DNA from: Fereydounia khargensis
Lineage: Eukaryota; Basidiomycota; Ustilaginomycetes; Urocystidales; Fereydouniaceae
NCBI GenBank assembly: GCA_026413255.1
Contig: JAOCZO010000018.1
Coordinates: 207,282-271,281 of the forward strand
Direction of reading: 5' to 3'
DNA length: 64,000 nt
The notes beneath the pieces are model-generated. The model was not told the DNA's origin. It made no database searches and was given only the letters and a program-made list of their open reading frames with translations. A program made the translations under genes and the position numbers. Every line of letters begins with the position of its first letter. Position 1 is the stretch's first letter. Shown here piece after piece: positions 38,621 through 50,719 of this stretch.

Positions 38621-41600
38621 GATGATAGTAGGGATGGCGATGGTGGTTGGCGGAGAGGATGGTAGAGCGTCCGCTGCCTTGATTCAATCAGTATACAGTA
38701 GGTGCGGAAGGAGCGAGCAAGCAGTTCCCGCACCAGAAGAGCGGGAGTGACATTATCATGTGCGGGAGACATTTCCTTAAGTCACAGATGCGAGTGATAG
38801 TACAGTACAGTATCATGTTTCTCCGAACGTGATCACAACAACGCATGGAACTTGAATCCGAAATATTGCCTTTGATTGGTGTTGATGTTTGTGGAATGGC
38901 TTCGCATGGTGACGACGAGCCTCCAACTCGGATCCGAAAGTCAACCTCCTCGACCTGGACAGAGAGTTGGTTACGCTGCGGTACTTCGCGAGCTGAGAAC
39001 CGATTCAAGTGGGCTGCGGGCACACGCATTGGATTACCGAACTGGTAACGACATGTGATTGCGAGCAAGTGTGGTTCGACGGTAGCGAGGATTTTCCGCA
39101 GCTAACTCGCAGGGGGTGAGAAGAGCGGGTCGGCTACGGATATGGTTGTCAGGTGGCGGCCCACAAGCGAGCCAGACACGAACAGTTTTGGGGCGCTTCG
39201 GTCCACCAACGCGTCTGCCGATGCACCCATGCCCCTGGACACATGCTGTATGAGTACCGCAACCTTCATGCCCTGCTCTACGGCAAGTAACCTTCCTCTC
39301 CGAGAGTCTTGAGCCGTCCCTTTCTCCAATCTTTGACATGGTGACAGCTCTTGCTTAGCATAGCTTTGCAAAGCTTTTTGTCCACGAGAGCGTGAACAGT
39401 CTGTCATCGACCAGCGTGGGTGAAAGTTGCCATCAGCTTCAGTCTGCCGCCCTGCCAACCCCTGGACATGTGGCGTCCGTTCAAGCGAACCGCTTGGCTG
39501 GTTCCCAGTTTTCAAGCGCAGCGTGGCTGTTTCCATTTTCCAAACGCCGATGGCCGCGCAGCGGTTGACCCGATTTCGAGCTCATGGAACAGAACAAGCC
39601 ACCAATTACCGTTGTTCCTGCTACTGCTGTTGATTATTGTCCTGTTGCTACCCATAGTCACTCAGTACGCATTGCTGATGGAAGCTCGAATGTGTGAAAC
39701 GCCCCGATTGTGATTGATGCCATAGGAGGGCTTCCCTAACCAGGCCGAGGCGGAGAAACAATCTAAGACATGCACCCTGTTGTGCTACTTTTCCAACCTG
39801 CAGACACCCCGACTTGAAGGGAACATTGTTGACCTCATACGGCAAGGCAAGCGCCTTCAAGCGGGCAAAGGCACATGTGCGTTTCGTGCAAATCAGTGCA
39901 AGTTTTTCTCGCCTGGGGCTCGCGAGTACTCCGATCGCAGAGCTTTCCAGCAGCATCAGCTTGATTTCTTTCCCTTTCACAGGCAAGACATTGCAGCCAG
40001 CACCGTGAGGCGTGTTTGTTTGTCAATACGTGCTGCGGCGTTAACATGGGGGAAAGCGCAAGCCACCATCTTTGATCCTGCTGCTGCCCCTGCCCCTCTT
40101 TTCCAGCAGCATGTCTGTGTGAGTGGTTGGTGTTAAGAGTAGCGTGGCCAGCCAACGGTGACCCTCACTCGAGATTCATTGCAACGGGGGCGTGCGTGGA
40201 GGTTGTGGTGGCTGAGCTGCAGCCAACGTGCATGTCTGTGCTTTCTCGCTCCAGCCTCGGAGATGCTTGTGAGCCTGGGAAAGTCAGTTTACGCGGTTTC
40301 CCCCTTCTGCACTTTGCCTGGCTTGGGCTGCCCGCCGCCGAAACGCGGGCAGTTTAAGCGTCTGGCTCACCCCCTCAGGCCAGCCAACGCACGCAGTTAG
40401 ATTGACTGGTCAGCCCTCTAGGCACTGGCTCACAATTCGACAGCCGAGGCAGACTGTAGCTGGCGGTGCTGTACGTGTCGCGTGCTTTCTGTCGTTGGTT
40501 GCGCTGCATGTCACACATTGTAGGGGCCTAGGAGGATAAACCTTGTTTGTGGTTGTATCTGGCGCTCTGGCATCACGGTTTGAATCGCAGTGTTTCGATG
40601 GCACAAGATACAGTACTGTACTTAGTCCTCCAACGGCAGGTGCAGGCAGCAAACACAAGCGTGCACGCGCCGAGATGCAAGTGTCGCCTGGCTGGGCGAA
40701 GGGAGCGTCGCCCCTCCTCCTAGCTCCAATGCATTCAAGTTGCTGGGCGTTTCTCATCTCGAGCTCCGTCCGAGACGAATAGGCGCGTACCGATCTGCTG
40801 AGTTGTGACCAGTCCTCAGCGATCGAAGCAGAAGAATAGGCTCAGCCCGAGACATGGTGATGTTTCCCTCTCGTCAGTAGCAGAGCTCACAGTGGACAGA
40901 AAAGTACCGTATCGACGAAAATGTATGACGAGCAAAAGCAAGGCCTGGAGCAAGGCGACGCGGTGAGCGAGTGTGGGAAGCCGGACGTGCACTCTGGTCC
41001 CCTTCAGTGCAACTTGCAGCCGACTGCAGCAGCTCTTCCGCCTTGGACCGTGGAAATTGAGGAGAAGGAAGAGAACCTAAAAATCGAAACCAGCCATTCC
41101 TTTTCTTTTCATGCGAGCCTGTACCGCACCCAGCCTAGAGAGGAATTAGTGTACTGTCGGTCTGGGCCAAGACTGTGGTTCGGATGAACATGGCTCGCTC
41201 CCCTTTCTCTCCCCTTCGAGACGGCGACGGCAACGGCGATTCACTTTGCACTTTGTCATCCTGTGCGCCCAAGTGGTATGATTACGGCACAGCCAAGCTG
41301 CACTTACGGTACAGTACTGAAGACGCACACAGTAGATTATGAGGGGACAGATAGGCCGCGCATGCGTGGGTTCCTGTTGCTGCGCCTTTTCCCATTCTCT
41401 CTCTCTCTCCCTCGCTCAATCACTTGGGTCCCTTTATTTCGGGACCGCGGGCGTTGAGGTGGCTTGATGGGAGGGTCAATTGGTTGGTTGGTCGGTCGTC
41501 TGGCCTGCCTCTTTTCCCTGCCCCAATGACTCGCGATTTGTTGCATTATGCGCCCAGTCGTCTCGCTTGGTCCGCGGCCGGCCCCCGCGAAAATGAAGTC

Positions 41601-44097
41601 AAGTCGCCTCGGGCGCGGCGAGAGAGCGCCGGCTGGCTCGCAGCCAAGACGCCAAACCTAATCCTGTCTTTCCTGTCACTTTCCCAACCCAACCCAAGCC
41701 GAGGGGTTCTGTCACTCTAGCCGTGTGGCCCGCGCGCTTCTCTTCTTCTTTTTTCCCTGCTCGGCCGCCTTGACTCATTCTTTTTTTTTTCGTGTCTCAG
41801 GAATTTCCTCTGGCTGGCAGGGCGGAATCATCCAACCCTGCGCATTGGTAGCTTACCAGTACTTTGCCGGGGTCGGTTCCCTTGGATGTGCGGTGGGTTG
41901 AGACTACCGAGTTGCCAGTTGCGCCCCCTGACTTGTGGCCAGCCAGCTAGAAACAGTACTGTAGACGTGAGCGAGAGGGTGGGAGCGCGAGGCCGCGAAA
42001 ACCTTGCCCGAGCCTGTCCCCTTTCCAGACACGACAGGGTCCTCTCCCCTTCCTCTGGCTTCTGGCTCTGTTTCAGATTCCCAAAACCTGCAACGGGGGT
42101 TGGCTGCTGCTGTTGCAAGCTTGAATGCCAATGGCCAGTGGTCAGCTGCTGGCGTCCACAAGCACCTGTTGCATGGTTGCCTCTCATGCGGCCTTCTCGC
42201 CTGCTCACCTGCTGCAGCATATCTTCCTCATCGGGTCAAACTGTGCATGAGAGAGGTCCCCAATCTCGTCAGTCCCCTCACGGCATTCGCCCGCCCGCCC
42301 GCTTCCGCTTGCCTTGTTGCCTGCTTGGCAGCTGAACCTGGAAGCTGGAAGCCGGATTGATTCTGCCTGTCGGTCTGCCTGTCAGTGTGTCGGTCGCAGT
42401 GTGTCGGTCCCCCTTCTGGCCTGGCCTGTCTGTCCGGCTGCAGAAAGGGCACCCAATTCATTTCCCGACAGGCACACAATGCAACCTCACGCTTCTTGAT
42501 CAGAATCAGGTTTGACTCGCTCGCCCGCTTGCCTGCTTGCAAGGTCTTCCTTCATCATCAGGAACCCTTCCTTCAACCTCAACCTTTGCAGCCACTCGTC
42601 AGTTCTCCACAACGCTTCCTCCCTTCTTCCTTTCCTCCCCTCCGCCACCCTCACCCCCTTTCGCCATCCTCCTCCCATCATCTTCCGCCACCGTCCCAGC
42701 TTTCCGCCTCCAAACTTCAACTCAACAACCCTTGGAACAAGCCAACCTTGTTACGGTCCAGCTTCATTCGTCTCATTATCTGCTACTTTTAGGATCTCTT
42801 CGTCTCGTTGGAATCACACTTATACCACTTATTTACGCCTCGCCTCGACAACCCCCGCCCTTTGGATCCGGTCACTCGTCCGTTCCAATCTGGTGAGTTG
42901 TTCTCTTGTCTTCCTTCCTTCCTTTTGGCGGCGTGGAAGTCAGCCATACTTGGGCAGGATGTTACCCTGCCGCCGCCGATCTGATCCGGAGCGGCATGAG
43001 GCCGGAAAGCAGTCATCTGACGGTAGCGCTTGCTCCGGGTTGGCCTCGCTCATCGCGTCTGCGAACCTCTTGCCCTTGTGCTGACCCTCTCTCTCCCTCG
43101 TCTCTCGCACATCGACAGATTCGAATCAGGTCAACACATCGTCCTCTGAAGCAAGAATAGGGACAAAGGGTAAGTTGAACAGAAGCTTCGCTCGCATACA
43201 TCATTCCGAGCACCGTGCACATTCGCATAAGCCCGAGGGTCAAGCTTGGCCTACCCAAGGTCTGAGGATGCGGCATTGTGCTTGGGTTTGTGGTGGCTCG
43301 TGGCTCATGGGGGCTTTCGGGTGTAGGACAGGGCGAGATCGCTCAGCTCCGAACTTAGCTGGCACTTGGTGTGGGAGGCTGGGCTGAGCACTGCCGGCGT
43401 GGCGCGGCGGAGCGGAGTTGAGCGGTGTGGGCAGCCGCCTAGCTTGATTTAGGTCAAAGCTCGGGCCCCTCTTTTGCTGCCCTCACCCTTCTCCTTTGTG
43501 CCCCTCGCCATTCTCCCACTCCATTTTCCTGGACTCACCCGGATCGGCTCTCGGTCGCAACTATTCTTTCACACACACGCACACCACGCTCAGAGCGGGC
43601 TGAGCATCTTGTCTAGCCTGCCTGCTTGGATGGGAGAATACGATGAGTTGCCTTGCGCTCATCCTCTCCCAAGAGGATCTCCGAGTTGCCAAGCCACGCC
43701 CAGCCTACTCAGACCAAGTGCAACCGCCTCCGCGTCAGCTCGTTGCGATCCTTTGCAACGCCTTCCTCTTCGTGACGAGACTCTTTGCGACCAGCGTGGG
43801 AAGTGTAGGATACTAGCCGCCTGCTGGCGCTTGATCTGCTCCCACGCCCGCTGGGTCTGGCTACCAAATCTGAAGCACAACGAGAGACCCAAACTGAATC
43901 GACTCGGCGCCCAAACTGACACTCTCTTTCGTCTTTCCTTCCAACCTTGGACTTCCCAGCAGATCCTTGACACCGGTCACTTATTTATAACAGTCGGATC
44001 CCGCTCGCAGTCGACGGTCTTCCTGCTTTTCTCTTATTTCAGCTTGCCAAATTCGTCTTCTTTGCTCTTCTTTCTGGCCATTTGAGATCCCATCAGC
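38621..44097. other. 5.5-kb region without a recognisable gene; distal part probable leader of the RING-PH-VWA gene
   Basis: No frame here has a domain or convincing composition. TACNGTA motifs occur near 38692, 38801, 40610, 40903, 41295 and 41952. From about 42550 the DNA is CT-rich like a fungal transcribed leader, and a candidate 5'-UTR intron runs from a GTGAGT donor after 42893 to a CAG acceptor at 43118-43120; another candidate donor (GTAAGT) lies near 43160. TTTATAA at about 43984 is a possible TATA box for the gene starting at 44098. Leader and introns are inference. Confidence 0.4.
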
Positions 44098-47000
44098 ATG
44101 GGACTCTTCGACAAGAGCTCCTCCCGGAGCAGGAAGCCTTCAGCTGAGACTGCAGCGGCAGCCAAGCTTCAAAGGCGCCAGAACGATGCCATGCTAGCCG
44201 CCAGCCTGGGCCTCGATGATGACTTTCGTGGCACTCGCCCTCAATCAAAGCCTAGCTCGGAACGTATTCGCGATGAGCACAGAACCCCGCAGGTGGTGCC
44301 GTCCGGTCTGGTCGCACAGAGAGATACCATGCGTCGAAGCAAGCTCGAGAGAATGATGGGCTCCGACGTGCCTCTGCCCGACCTTTCCTATCCCAACGCC
44401 AAGACGCTCCGCGGTTCCACCTCTGCTTCTTCCATGACGCATGACCAAGAGTCCACATATCCAAGTCATCAGTCCATGCGCCATCGCGGCTCACTCAGCA
44501 CCCTCAGCGACCATTCCTCAACTCCCTCTCGCGCCTATGACCGATCGATCGTCAACCTCGCCCTTCGCCCGGACGTCTATGTCGGCGCCTCGACCACCTT
44601 CACTGAGATGGCTGAGGCAGACTGTCCTGTCTGCCTTGAGCCTCTTTCATACCGACTCGCTGGCGAAAAGCCACATGTTGTGCCGACGTGTGGCCATGCA
44701 CTTCACAATGCATGCTTCACTGCAGTCTATGGACCTCCTGAGGCAGTTCTTGCCGCTCAGGAACCCAAGGATGCTGGTACAAGTCGAATTAAAGGCGCCG
44801 GGTCCGCTTCTCGCCAGGCAGCCGCCAATCCACCAGGCATGTGTGGCGTCTGCAGGCGACCCATCACCCTTGGCACGGACGATTCTGCCAGCAAGTCGCA
44901 CAAGCTCACTGGCCAAGGGCGACTTGGCGTGCCCGCGGATTCTGTCACAATCGCATCAGGCACTGCCTCAGATCGCAGTGTCTCTGAAGCCCAGGAGGAT
45001 GATCCGGTAGATACCCACCCCAAGGGCCGGCCCTCTGGATCTTTCGGTCCCATTACCAACCCCGTCATTCGAGCAAGGCCTGAGTACAACACTATCTATC
45101 GCAAGGCTAACGGGAAGGACAACGGCAAACTCAACGTCGTTTGCGCGCTCTCTGTCGAGGTGCCCAGCCGCCGCTCGCCGACTGAAATTCCCGAGCACTC
45201 ACTCAGCACGATTGATGATCAGCGCGTTCTTGAGGAGGAGGAGGCTGCCGAGGAAGAGTCAAGGCACGAGATCGAAGACTCCTACTCTGACGATCTCAAG
45301 CAAAGCGGCGCTTCCTGGGCGTACCCAGCTGAGTCCGGATCATCGCAAGCCAAACCAGTAACCGACAGCCCCGCTCAGGATGGAACCTCTGCAAATGGCG
45401 ACAAGCGAGAGGCACAGCCTGCATCCGATCAGCGCAAGAGCTCGTCGGAAGAAGGAGCTGGCTTCTCATTCAGTGCGACCCCGGCTGCACCTCCACACTC
45501 AGAGGCGAACCAGGCCGTGCTCGAAGATCTTTCTCAGCGAATCTCTGACTGGAAGGGCCACTCACTGGAGCACTTTGGTCCATTAATCCTTCACGACCTG
45601 CTGAGCGTACGCCAAGACACTGTTGTGCGCGAGTTCCACGTCTACCTTTTCCAAGAGGCGCTGCTGTGCGTCACTGAGGAGAAGAAGAAGGGTCTTAGCC
45701 GCTTCATCGCCACAGCAACTACCACTGGACCAAATGGCCCTGCGGAGCCTGTGCCAGCCTCAAAGCCAGCGCTCAAACTGAAAGGAAGAATCTATCTGAG
45801 ACACATTCGCCGCGTGATCGATTCTTCTGTGGCAGGAGAGCTCAGTATCAGCATCACCATGGACGATGACAACCTCGACCAATTCGTCCTCTGCTTCCGT
45901 GAGCGCGAAACGCTTTCAGTGTGGAAGAATCGACTGTCCGAGATGGTTGAGGCGCGCAAGAGCCCATCAACCGATTCTATCGACGAGGATACTGCTGCCA
46001 AGTCGGCGATTGAAGCCGCCTCAGTCGCTCACTCAGCCGCGAACCATGCTCAACCCGAACCAAGCAGCAACACTCTAGGACCACAGGGCCAGAAGGATAC
46101 GGCGGTGTCGCGTACGAACAGTCTGGCCGCATCCACCCACAGCTACAAGACCGGTTCTCAGAATGGGCTGTCACCAGCAGTCCTGCGATCTGCCAAGCGT
46201 CTTTCCAACGTGTCGAGCATCAAGAGCAACGGCAGCATCCGCAGTCGCAGCTCGGTCATCTCTGAGTCTATCCCGCTTTACCAGCAGTGGTCTGCTTCGG
46301 GCGGCCTGGACCCACGTCTGCCTCCGCCGCCAATGCTGCCGCATACGCCGATCGACCTGGTTTTGATGGTCTCTGTACCCACAGTGCTGCCTGAACATAC
46401 CTCTGGCTCGATCAACTCGTCTTCGGCTTTGAAGCTGCGCCTCGTGCGCTCAACCTTGGAGTTTGTCGTTTCCCGAATGGGCCCTCACGACCGAGTATCA
46501 CTGGTCGCCTACTCTGTCGGTGTTGAGGGTGAAGTGCGAAGGACCGGGCTTCTTAACCCTCATCGTGTGTCAAGCCGACGACTGCTCGAAGAGTTCATTC
46601 AAGGCCTGGGTAGGCCCTGGGACACTCACTCTGGAGATCCCTTCCGCCTGGACCTTGACAAGCTCGGTGGTTCGAGCGAGCGAACAGACTCGGTAACGGC
46701 GGTCAATGTCGGTCTGGACGTTGTGCTGCAGCGCAAGACCAAGAACCCGGTCACCGGCATGATCATGGTCAACGACACTGCTGATGGGCCCAAGCGACAA
46801 CAGATGGATCTCGTCATGGCTCGAGCAGAGGCAGCGAATGTGCCGATTCACTGTTTCGGCTACGGCAAGATGCATGACCCCTCATCGCTTTGGCTCATCT
46901 CGAACAATACGCGAGGCTCCTACACGTTTGTGAGAGAATGGTTCCAGTTGCGCGAGTGTCTCACTGGCTGTATTGGATCAATCATGTCGATTGCGCTCAC

Positions 47001-47988
47001 GGATGTGCGTCTGCACCTGGCAGTACCGCACGACAACTGCTTCCGAGTCAAGAAGATCGCTGGTATGCCTGGTGCCGTCATCTCATCATCGGGCAAGGAC
47101 GTTGACATTGAGATGGGAGACCTGCGCTTTGGTGACAGCCGCGAGCTCCTGGCCGAACTCGAGGTCAACCTGGATGAACTGCTGCCGCAATTGGCAGGAG
47201 CCGGAGGCGCCAACAGGAACAGCATGCGCAAACCATCGGGTCCGGCCATTGAGCAGGGAAGCGCCACGGATGATTTCATGCGCAGGCTCGGCATTCAAAA
47301 TCTCAGCCTTGCGGGGGCCGACGATAATGAAGGCACACTGGAGCACTTCATCGATGAGGTGCCGGTGTTTGAGGCTGATGCGGCGTTCAAGGATCCAGCC
47401 AACAACACGAGCACATCTCGTCTAGCCAACCCGACGATTCTGACCGTTGAGGTGGACACCCATTCCCCGGACCCTCTGTCATCCGGCCCGCCTGGTATGG
47501 CTGCGGCTATGGCTGAGCCGACTGTCACACGCCGACGCCTGGAAGTGCTCGTGTCCGAGATGATCACACGCTCGTTGCTTTTGGTCTCGAGCAAGAACCA
47601 TGTTCAAGCGCAAAAGCTGCTCGAGGAGACGCATCGTATCATCGACACCGTGGTACAGGCCATCCCACCATCGGCTGCCTTCCGTCGCAAATCGGCGATC
47701 GCTAACTCGCGCTCTAACGCAAGGCGGCAGCGAGATGCGCAAAATCGCAAGACGCTCGATAGCCTCCTTGCGATGATGAATGATCTCGACACGCTGATCG
47801 ATGGACTCGAGCCACAGAATCGATCTGCATTCGAGCGCGACGGGCGCAACTTCGGAGCGCAGCAAGCCATGATCCTTCGAGACCAGAAGGCCTGGACAAC
47901 TCGGAGTGACACGGAATACCTCAACTTTAGGGATGACAATGCCGCAACCTTTGCCGCGCACGGCGCTGCCTTTGCTTCCGCCCGATAG
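44098..47988 (+). CDS. RING-PH-VWA protein, Ste5/Far1-type signalling scaffold candidate
   Basis: An intronless frame of 1296 residues. Domains in order: a Ser-rich N-terminus; a RING-H2 at about 176-255 (C176-x2-C179, C198-x-H200, H203, C206, C249-x2-C252) with a long insert between the second and third ligand pairs; a disordered acidic stretch; a PH-like domain at about 490-620 (FGPLILHDLLSV, VYLFQEALLCVTEE, FVLCFRERETLSVWKNRL); and a VWA-like domain at about 750-965 (IDLVLMVSVP, LEFVVSRMGPHDRVSLVAY, VTAVNVGLDVVLQRK, CFGYGKMHDPSSLW). The MIDAS motif is degenerate. RING, PH and VWA in this order is the architecture of yeast Ste5 and Far1-like scaffolds that tether pheromone MAPK kinases at membranes. 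That role is inferred from architecture, not from close identity. Confidence 0.8.
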   Translation: MGLFDKSSSRSRKPSAETAAAAKLQRRQNDAMLAASLGLDDDFRGTRPQSKPSSERIRDEHRTPQVVPSGLVAQRDTMRRSKLERMMGSDVPLPDLSYPNAKTLRGSTSASSMTHDQESTYPSHQSMRHRGSLSTLSDHSSTPSRAYDRSIVNLALRPDVYVGASTTFTEMAEADCPVCLEPLSYRLAGEKPHVVPTCGHALHNACFTAVYGPPEAVLAAQEPKDAGTSRIKGAGSASRQAAANPPGMCGVCRRPITLGTDDSASKSHKLTGQGRLGVPADSVTIASGTASDRSVSEAQEDDPVDTHPKGRPSGSFGPITNPVIRARPEYNTIYRKANGKDNGKLNVVCALSVEVPSRRSPTEIPEHSLSTIDDQRVLEEEEAAEEESRHEIEDSYSDDLKQSGASWAYPAESGSSQAKPVTDSPAQDGTSANGDKREAQPASDQRKSSSEEGAGFSFSATPAAPPHSEANQAVLEDLSQRISDWKGHSLEHFGPLILHDLLSVRQDTVVREFHVYLFQEALLCVTEEKKKGLSRFIATATTTGPNGPAEPVPASKPALKLKGRIYLRHIRRVIDSSVAGELSISITMDDDNLDQFVLCFRERETLSVWKNRLSEMVEARKSPSTDSIDEDTAAKSAIEAASVAHSAANHAQPEPSSNTLGPQGQKDTAVSRTNSLAASTHSYKTGSQNGLSPAVLRSAKRLSNVSSIKSNGSIRSRSSVISESIPLYQQWSASGGLDPRLPPPPMLPHTPIDLVLMVSVPTVLPEHTSGSINSSSALKLRLVRSTLEFVVSRMGPHDRVSLVAYSVGVEGEVRRTGLLNPHRVSSRRLLEEFIQGLGRPWDTHSGDPFRLDLDKLGGSSERTDSVTAVNVGLDVVLQRKTKNPVTGMIMVNDTADGPKRQQMDLVMARAEAANVPIHCFGYGKMHDPSSLWLISNNTRGSYTFVREWFQLRECLTGCIGSIMSIALTDVRLHLAVPHDNCFRVKKIAGMPGAVISSSGKDVDIEMGDLRFGDSRELLAELEVNLDELLPQLAGAGGANRNSMRKPSGPAIEQGSATDDFMRRLGIQNLSLAGADDNEGTLEHFIDEVPVFEADAAFKDPANNTSTSRLANPTILTVEVDTHSPDPLSSGPPGMAAAMAEPTVTRRRLEVLVSEMITRSLLLVSSKNHVQAQKLLEETHRIIDTVVQAIPPSAAFRRKSAIANSRSNARRQRDAQNRKTLDSLLAMMNDLDTLIDGLEPQNRSAFERDGRNFGAQQAMILRDQKAWTTRSDTEYLNFRDDNAATFAAHGAAFASAR

Positions 47989-49023
47989 AGGTCCAAATCA
48001 CGCGTCCCTCTCTGTCACTGTCACGATCACCGTCACCGTCAAATTAGTTAATATATCACATCCCCATCGACCCACTGTATCTTGCTAGCAACCCACGTCG
48101 CTCATTTCGTTAGTTTGTCCGTTCGATTCCCCTCCGACCGACTGGTGCCCCTCGCTCGGGCGCTGTGTGTATTCACTCTCCTTTGTTGTCGCGTTCTCTG
48201 TCGAAGCTTCTCTCGGGGCTCGTGGGGCAATCGCCTCTGTCATCACTTATTTGGCCTTGCCTCATGCAATGTGAGTGCACTGAAGGAGTATGACTCTTTC
48301 CTCCCGGGTTGAATCTAGTGCGGGCGATTGAAGCTGGATTGTCTGTGTGCCGTGTACACGCATTGTCCCAATCTGTCGGACCGGCGAAGGACCAGGGGCT
48401 GAATGACCTCATTCCAGCTCGGCTCGTTTCCTTTCGGCCCGGTCGAGTTGATCTGAAGTGAGCAGCGATACGGATCTGCCACATGGCACGCTGGTACGCA
48501 GTCGAGTCATCACAGACCCTTTCTCAAACCACTCTGTTCCTCAACCCACTTGGCTTGCATTGATCGACCACGCACGACGCCAGCACGAAATTGGCTTCCG
48601 TCTTTGGCCTGCGCACAGGCTCCCCAGCCCTTTGTCTGGATCGAAGATTCAGATGGATGCTCGTGAGCCCCGATCAAGACCCACTTCATCGCGACGCCAC
48701 AATTGCGGAGCGGTGGTTTCAGCCCGGCGGGGGCTCAATGAGCCCCGGTTATCCGTGTCCTCGGCGACAATCTCTGTAACTGTTGAGACCCTTCTGCCTA
48801 GAATCTGAGCTAATCGAGCCGCCGGTTTCACTCGGTGCTTGGCGTTAACCGCCCAGGGTTCCTTCTTCACTCTTTACCCGGCTTGCACTCGTGCTCTTGA
48901 ATGAGGTGCTCGTCAGTCTCCGCATCATGGAGGCTGTGCTATCCATAATGTGGTTAAAAGAGAGTCTCTAGTTGCGCCCTCTTCCGCCCGCCTCATCCCA
49001 TCAACACGACGATCCCGCCCCAA
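47989..49023. other. 1-kb intergenic region
   Basis: It contains the 3' side of the RING-PH-VWA gene, with GTCAC/CGTCAC repeats near 48012-48040, and the upstream DNA of the pectinesterase gene. No gene is seen and, unlike most other spacers here, no TACNGTA motif was found. Confidence 0.5.
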
Positions 49024-50224
49024 ATGTTCGTTCGCAACCTCCTTGTCTTCCTCACTCTCTTGGTGGGCGCCCAAGCACAGTCCTTGTTTGCTTGCCAGGC
49101 AAACACACAACCAGCACTCCGAGGCTGTCCGCCTGGAACGATCTACGTCAGTACGACAGATCCTGCGGCAAACTTCAAGACGATCAGCGCTGCTGCAGCC
49201 AGTCTTCCCAACGACGCTAGTGCCCAGGTGATTCTCATTGGCCCAGGAACGTACACGGAGAAGGTGTCTTTTCGCCGTAGGGGGCCGACCACTGTACTCG
49301 GTGTGACCAGCTCGCCTACAGACTCGAGCAAGAACACGGTGAACGTGCAGCAATCGACCTACGTCGACTTTAAGGCAGCTCAGCCCGCAGGCAACGCTGA
49401 TCAGACCACGTTCTACATTGTGTCCTCATCCGATTTCAAGCTATACAATGTCAACCTGGAGAACAGCTTCGGCCTCACTTCACAGCTGGGTCCCTCAGCC
49501 GCGATCTACGTAGAACGATGCACGTTCTCGAGCTATAACAGCAACTACCGCTCGTTCCAAGACACGGTGTTTGTCGGCAGGGATGCTCGCGCGCTGTTCT
49601 GGAGCGGTGTGATTGAAGGTCAGACTGACTGGCTGTATGGATACGGTATCGCTCGCCTCGAGAGCGTCACTCTCAAGAACCGTGGATGCGGCGGCGGCAT
49701 TACGGCCTGGAAGGGTACTCGTAAGTCAAGTCTTCCCCCAAAGTTAAACATCCCTTGCTTCTGCAAAGCTGATTGCGTTTTGCCTGAACAACAGCTGGGA
49801 CCAAAGCCGGAATTTACATCAACAACTCGCACCTGACAGGCGTAGCAAGCCCGAAGAAAAAGTGCTTCCTAGGGCGACCCTGGAATAGCGATGCAATCTC
49901 AATTTACCTCAACACGAGGATGGTAAGTTCCCGCTTATGTGCACAAGCGTTGATTGGGTTGGTCCTGTCATACTGACTCTTGCTGTATAGGACGACGTGA
50001 TTGCGCCGACTGGGTTCACGGTATGGTCGGCAAGTGATTCGCACTTTGTGAAGGGCAGCACGATCTTTGCCGAGTACCAGTCGAGCGGACCTGGAGCTAA
50101 CGACGCGGCGAGGGACAAGAACCTCCAGTCGATCCTTGGTCCGGCTGACGCGGCCCAATACTCGCTCACCTCGGTGTTTGGTGAACGTCCCGCATGGATT
50201 GACTACGTAGTTGCCAAGGTGTAG
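49024..50224 (+). CDS. Secreted pectin methylesterase (CE8)
   Basis: Removes methyl esters from plant pectin in the extracellular space. Exons 49024-49720, 49795-49922 and 49991-50224 encode 352 residues. A signal peptide is clear (MFVRNLLVFLTLLVGAQAQ). The right-handed beta-helix enzyme shows GPGTYTEKVSF, the first catalytic aspartate in SFQDTVFVG (D180), the second in GQTDWLYG (D202) and the catalytic arginine in FLGRPWN (R260), which sits on the second exon. All three key residues are present, so activity is likely. Two short introns of 74 and 68 nt with GT-AG ends join the conserved blocks; the first splits a proline codon. Such enzymes are typical of plant-associated fungi. It lies at the inner edge of the subtelomeric accessory block. 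Confidence 0.94.
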
Positions 50225-50719
50225 CTCCAGCGGCTACGGGACAGTACTGCATAACATATCCGTGATGGGTTCCAGAGACACCGTTCCGCACCGTTAATAG
50301 GTAACCGTAATCGACCGTAGTGAGCTGTGATTCGCTCCGCCAAGTGAAAAGGATGCAAAACGGGATGCGCCGTTCTCGCTTGAGAAGGTTTTGCAGTCCC
50401 ATCGTGTCGGGACGCGCTTGCATGTGGCGCCTGGGGATTTCATGCTCTCATGCTTTCATGCTTATGCCAAAATTGATTCGCGTCGTAATGCTACCACGAT
50501 GCAGCTGTACTTGACATGTGAAGCGGGCTGGTCTAGATACTGGACTCGCACTCTACTTTGTTGGGACGAAAGATGGCGGCGGTAAGCATGAGCACAATGA
50601 GGCACCTGTTTAGGGCAGTCTGGTGCTGATGTAGCGCAGAACACGAAGGTATAAAGCAGTCAAGATGGGTAGCCAAGTTACTCATTCCTTCCCGTACAAT
50701 TCATCTCTCTCTTCCCAAG
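50225..50719. promoter_or_regulatory. Spacer with promoter of the GPI-protein gene
   Basis: 495 bases. A TATAAA box at 50650-50655 stands 65 bases before the ATG at 50720. Nothing else is recognised. Confidence 0.5.
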
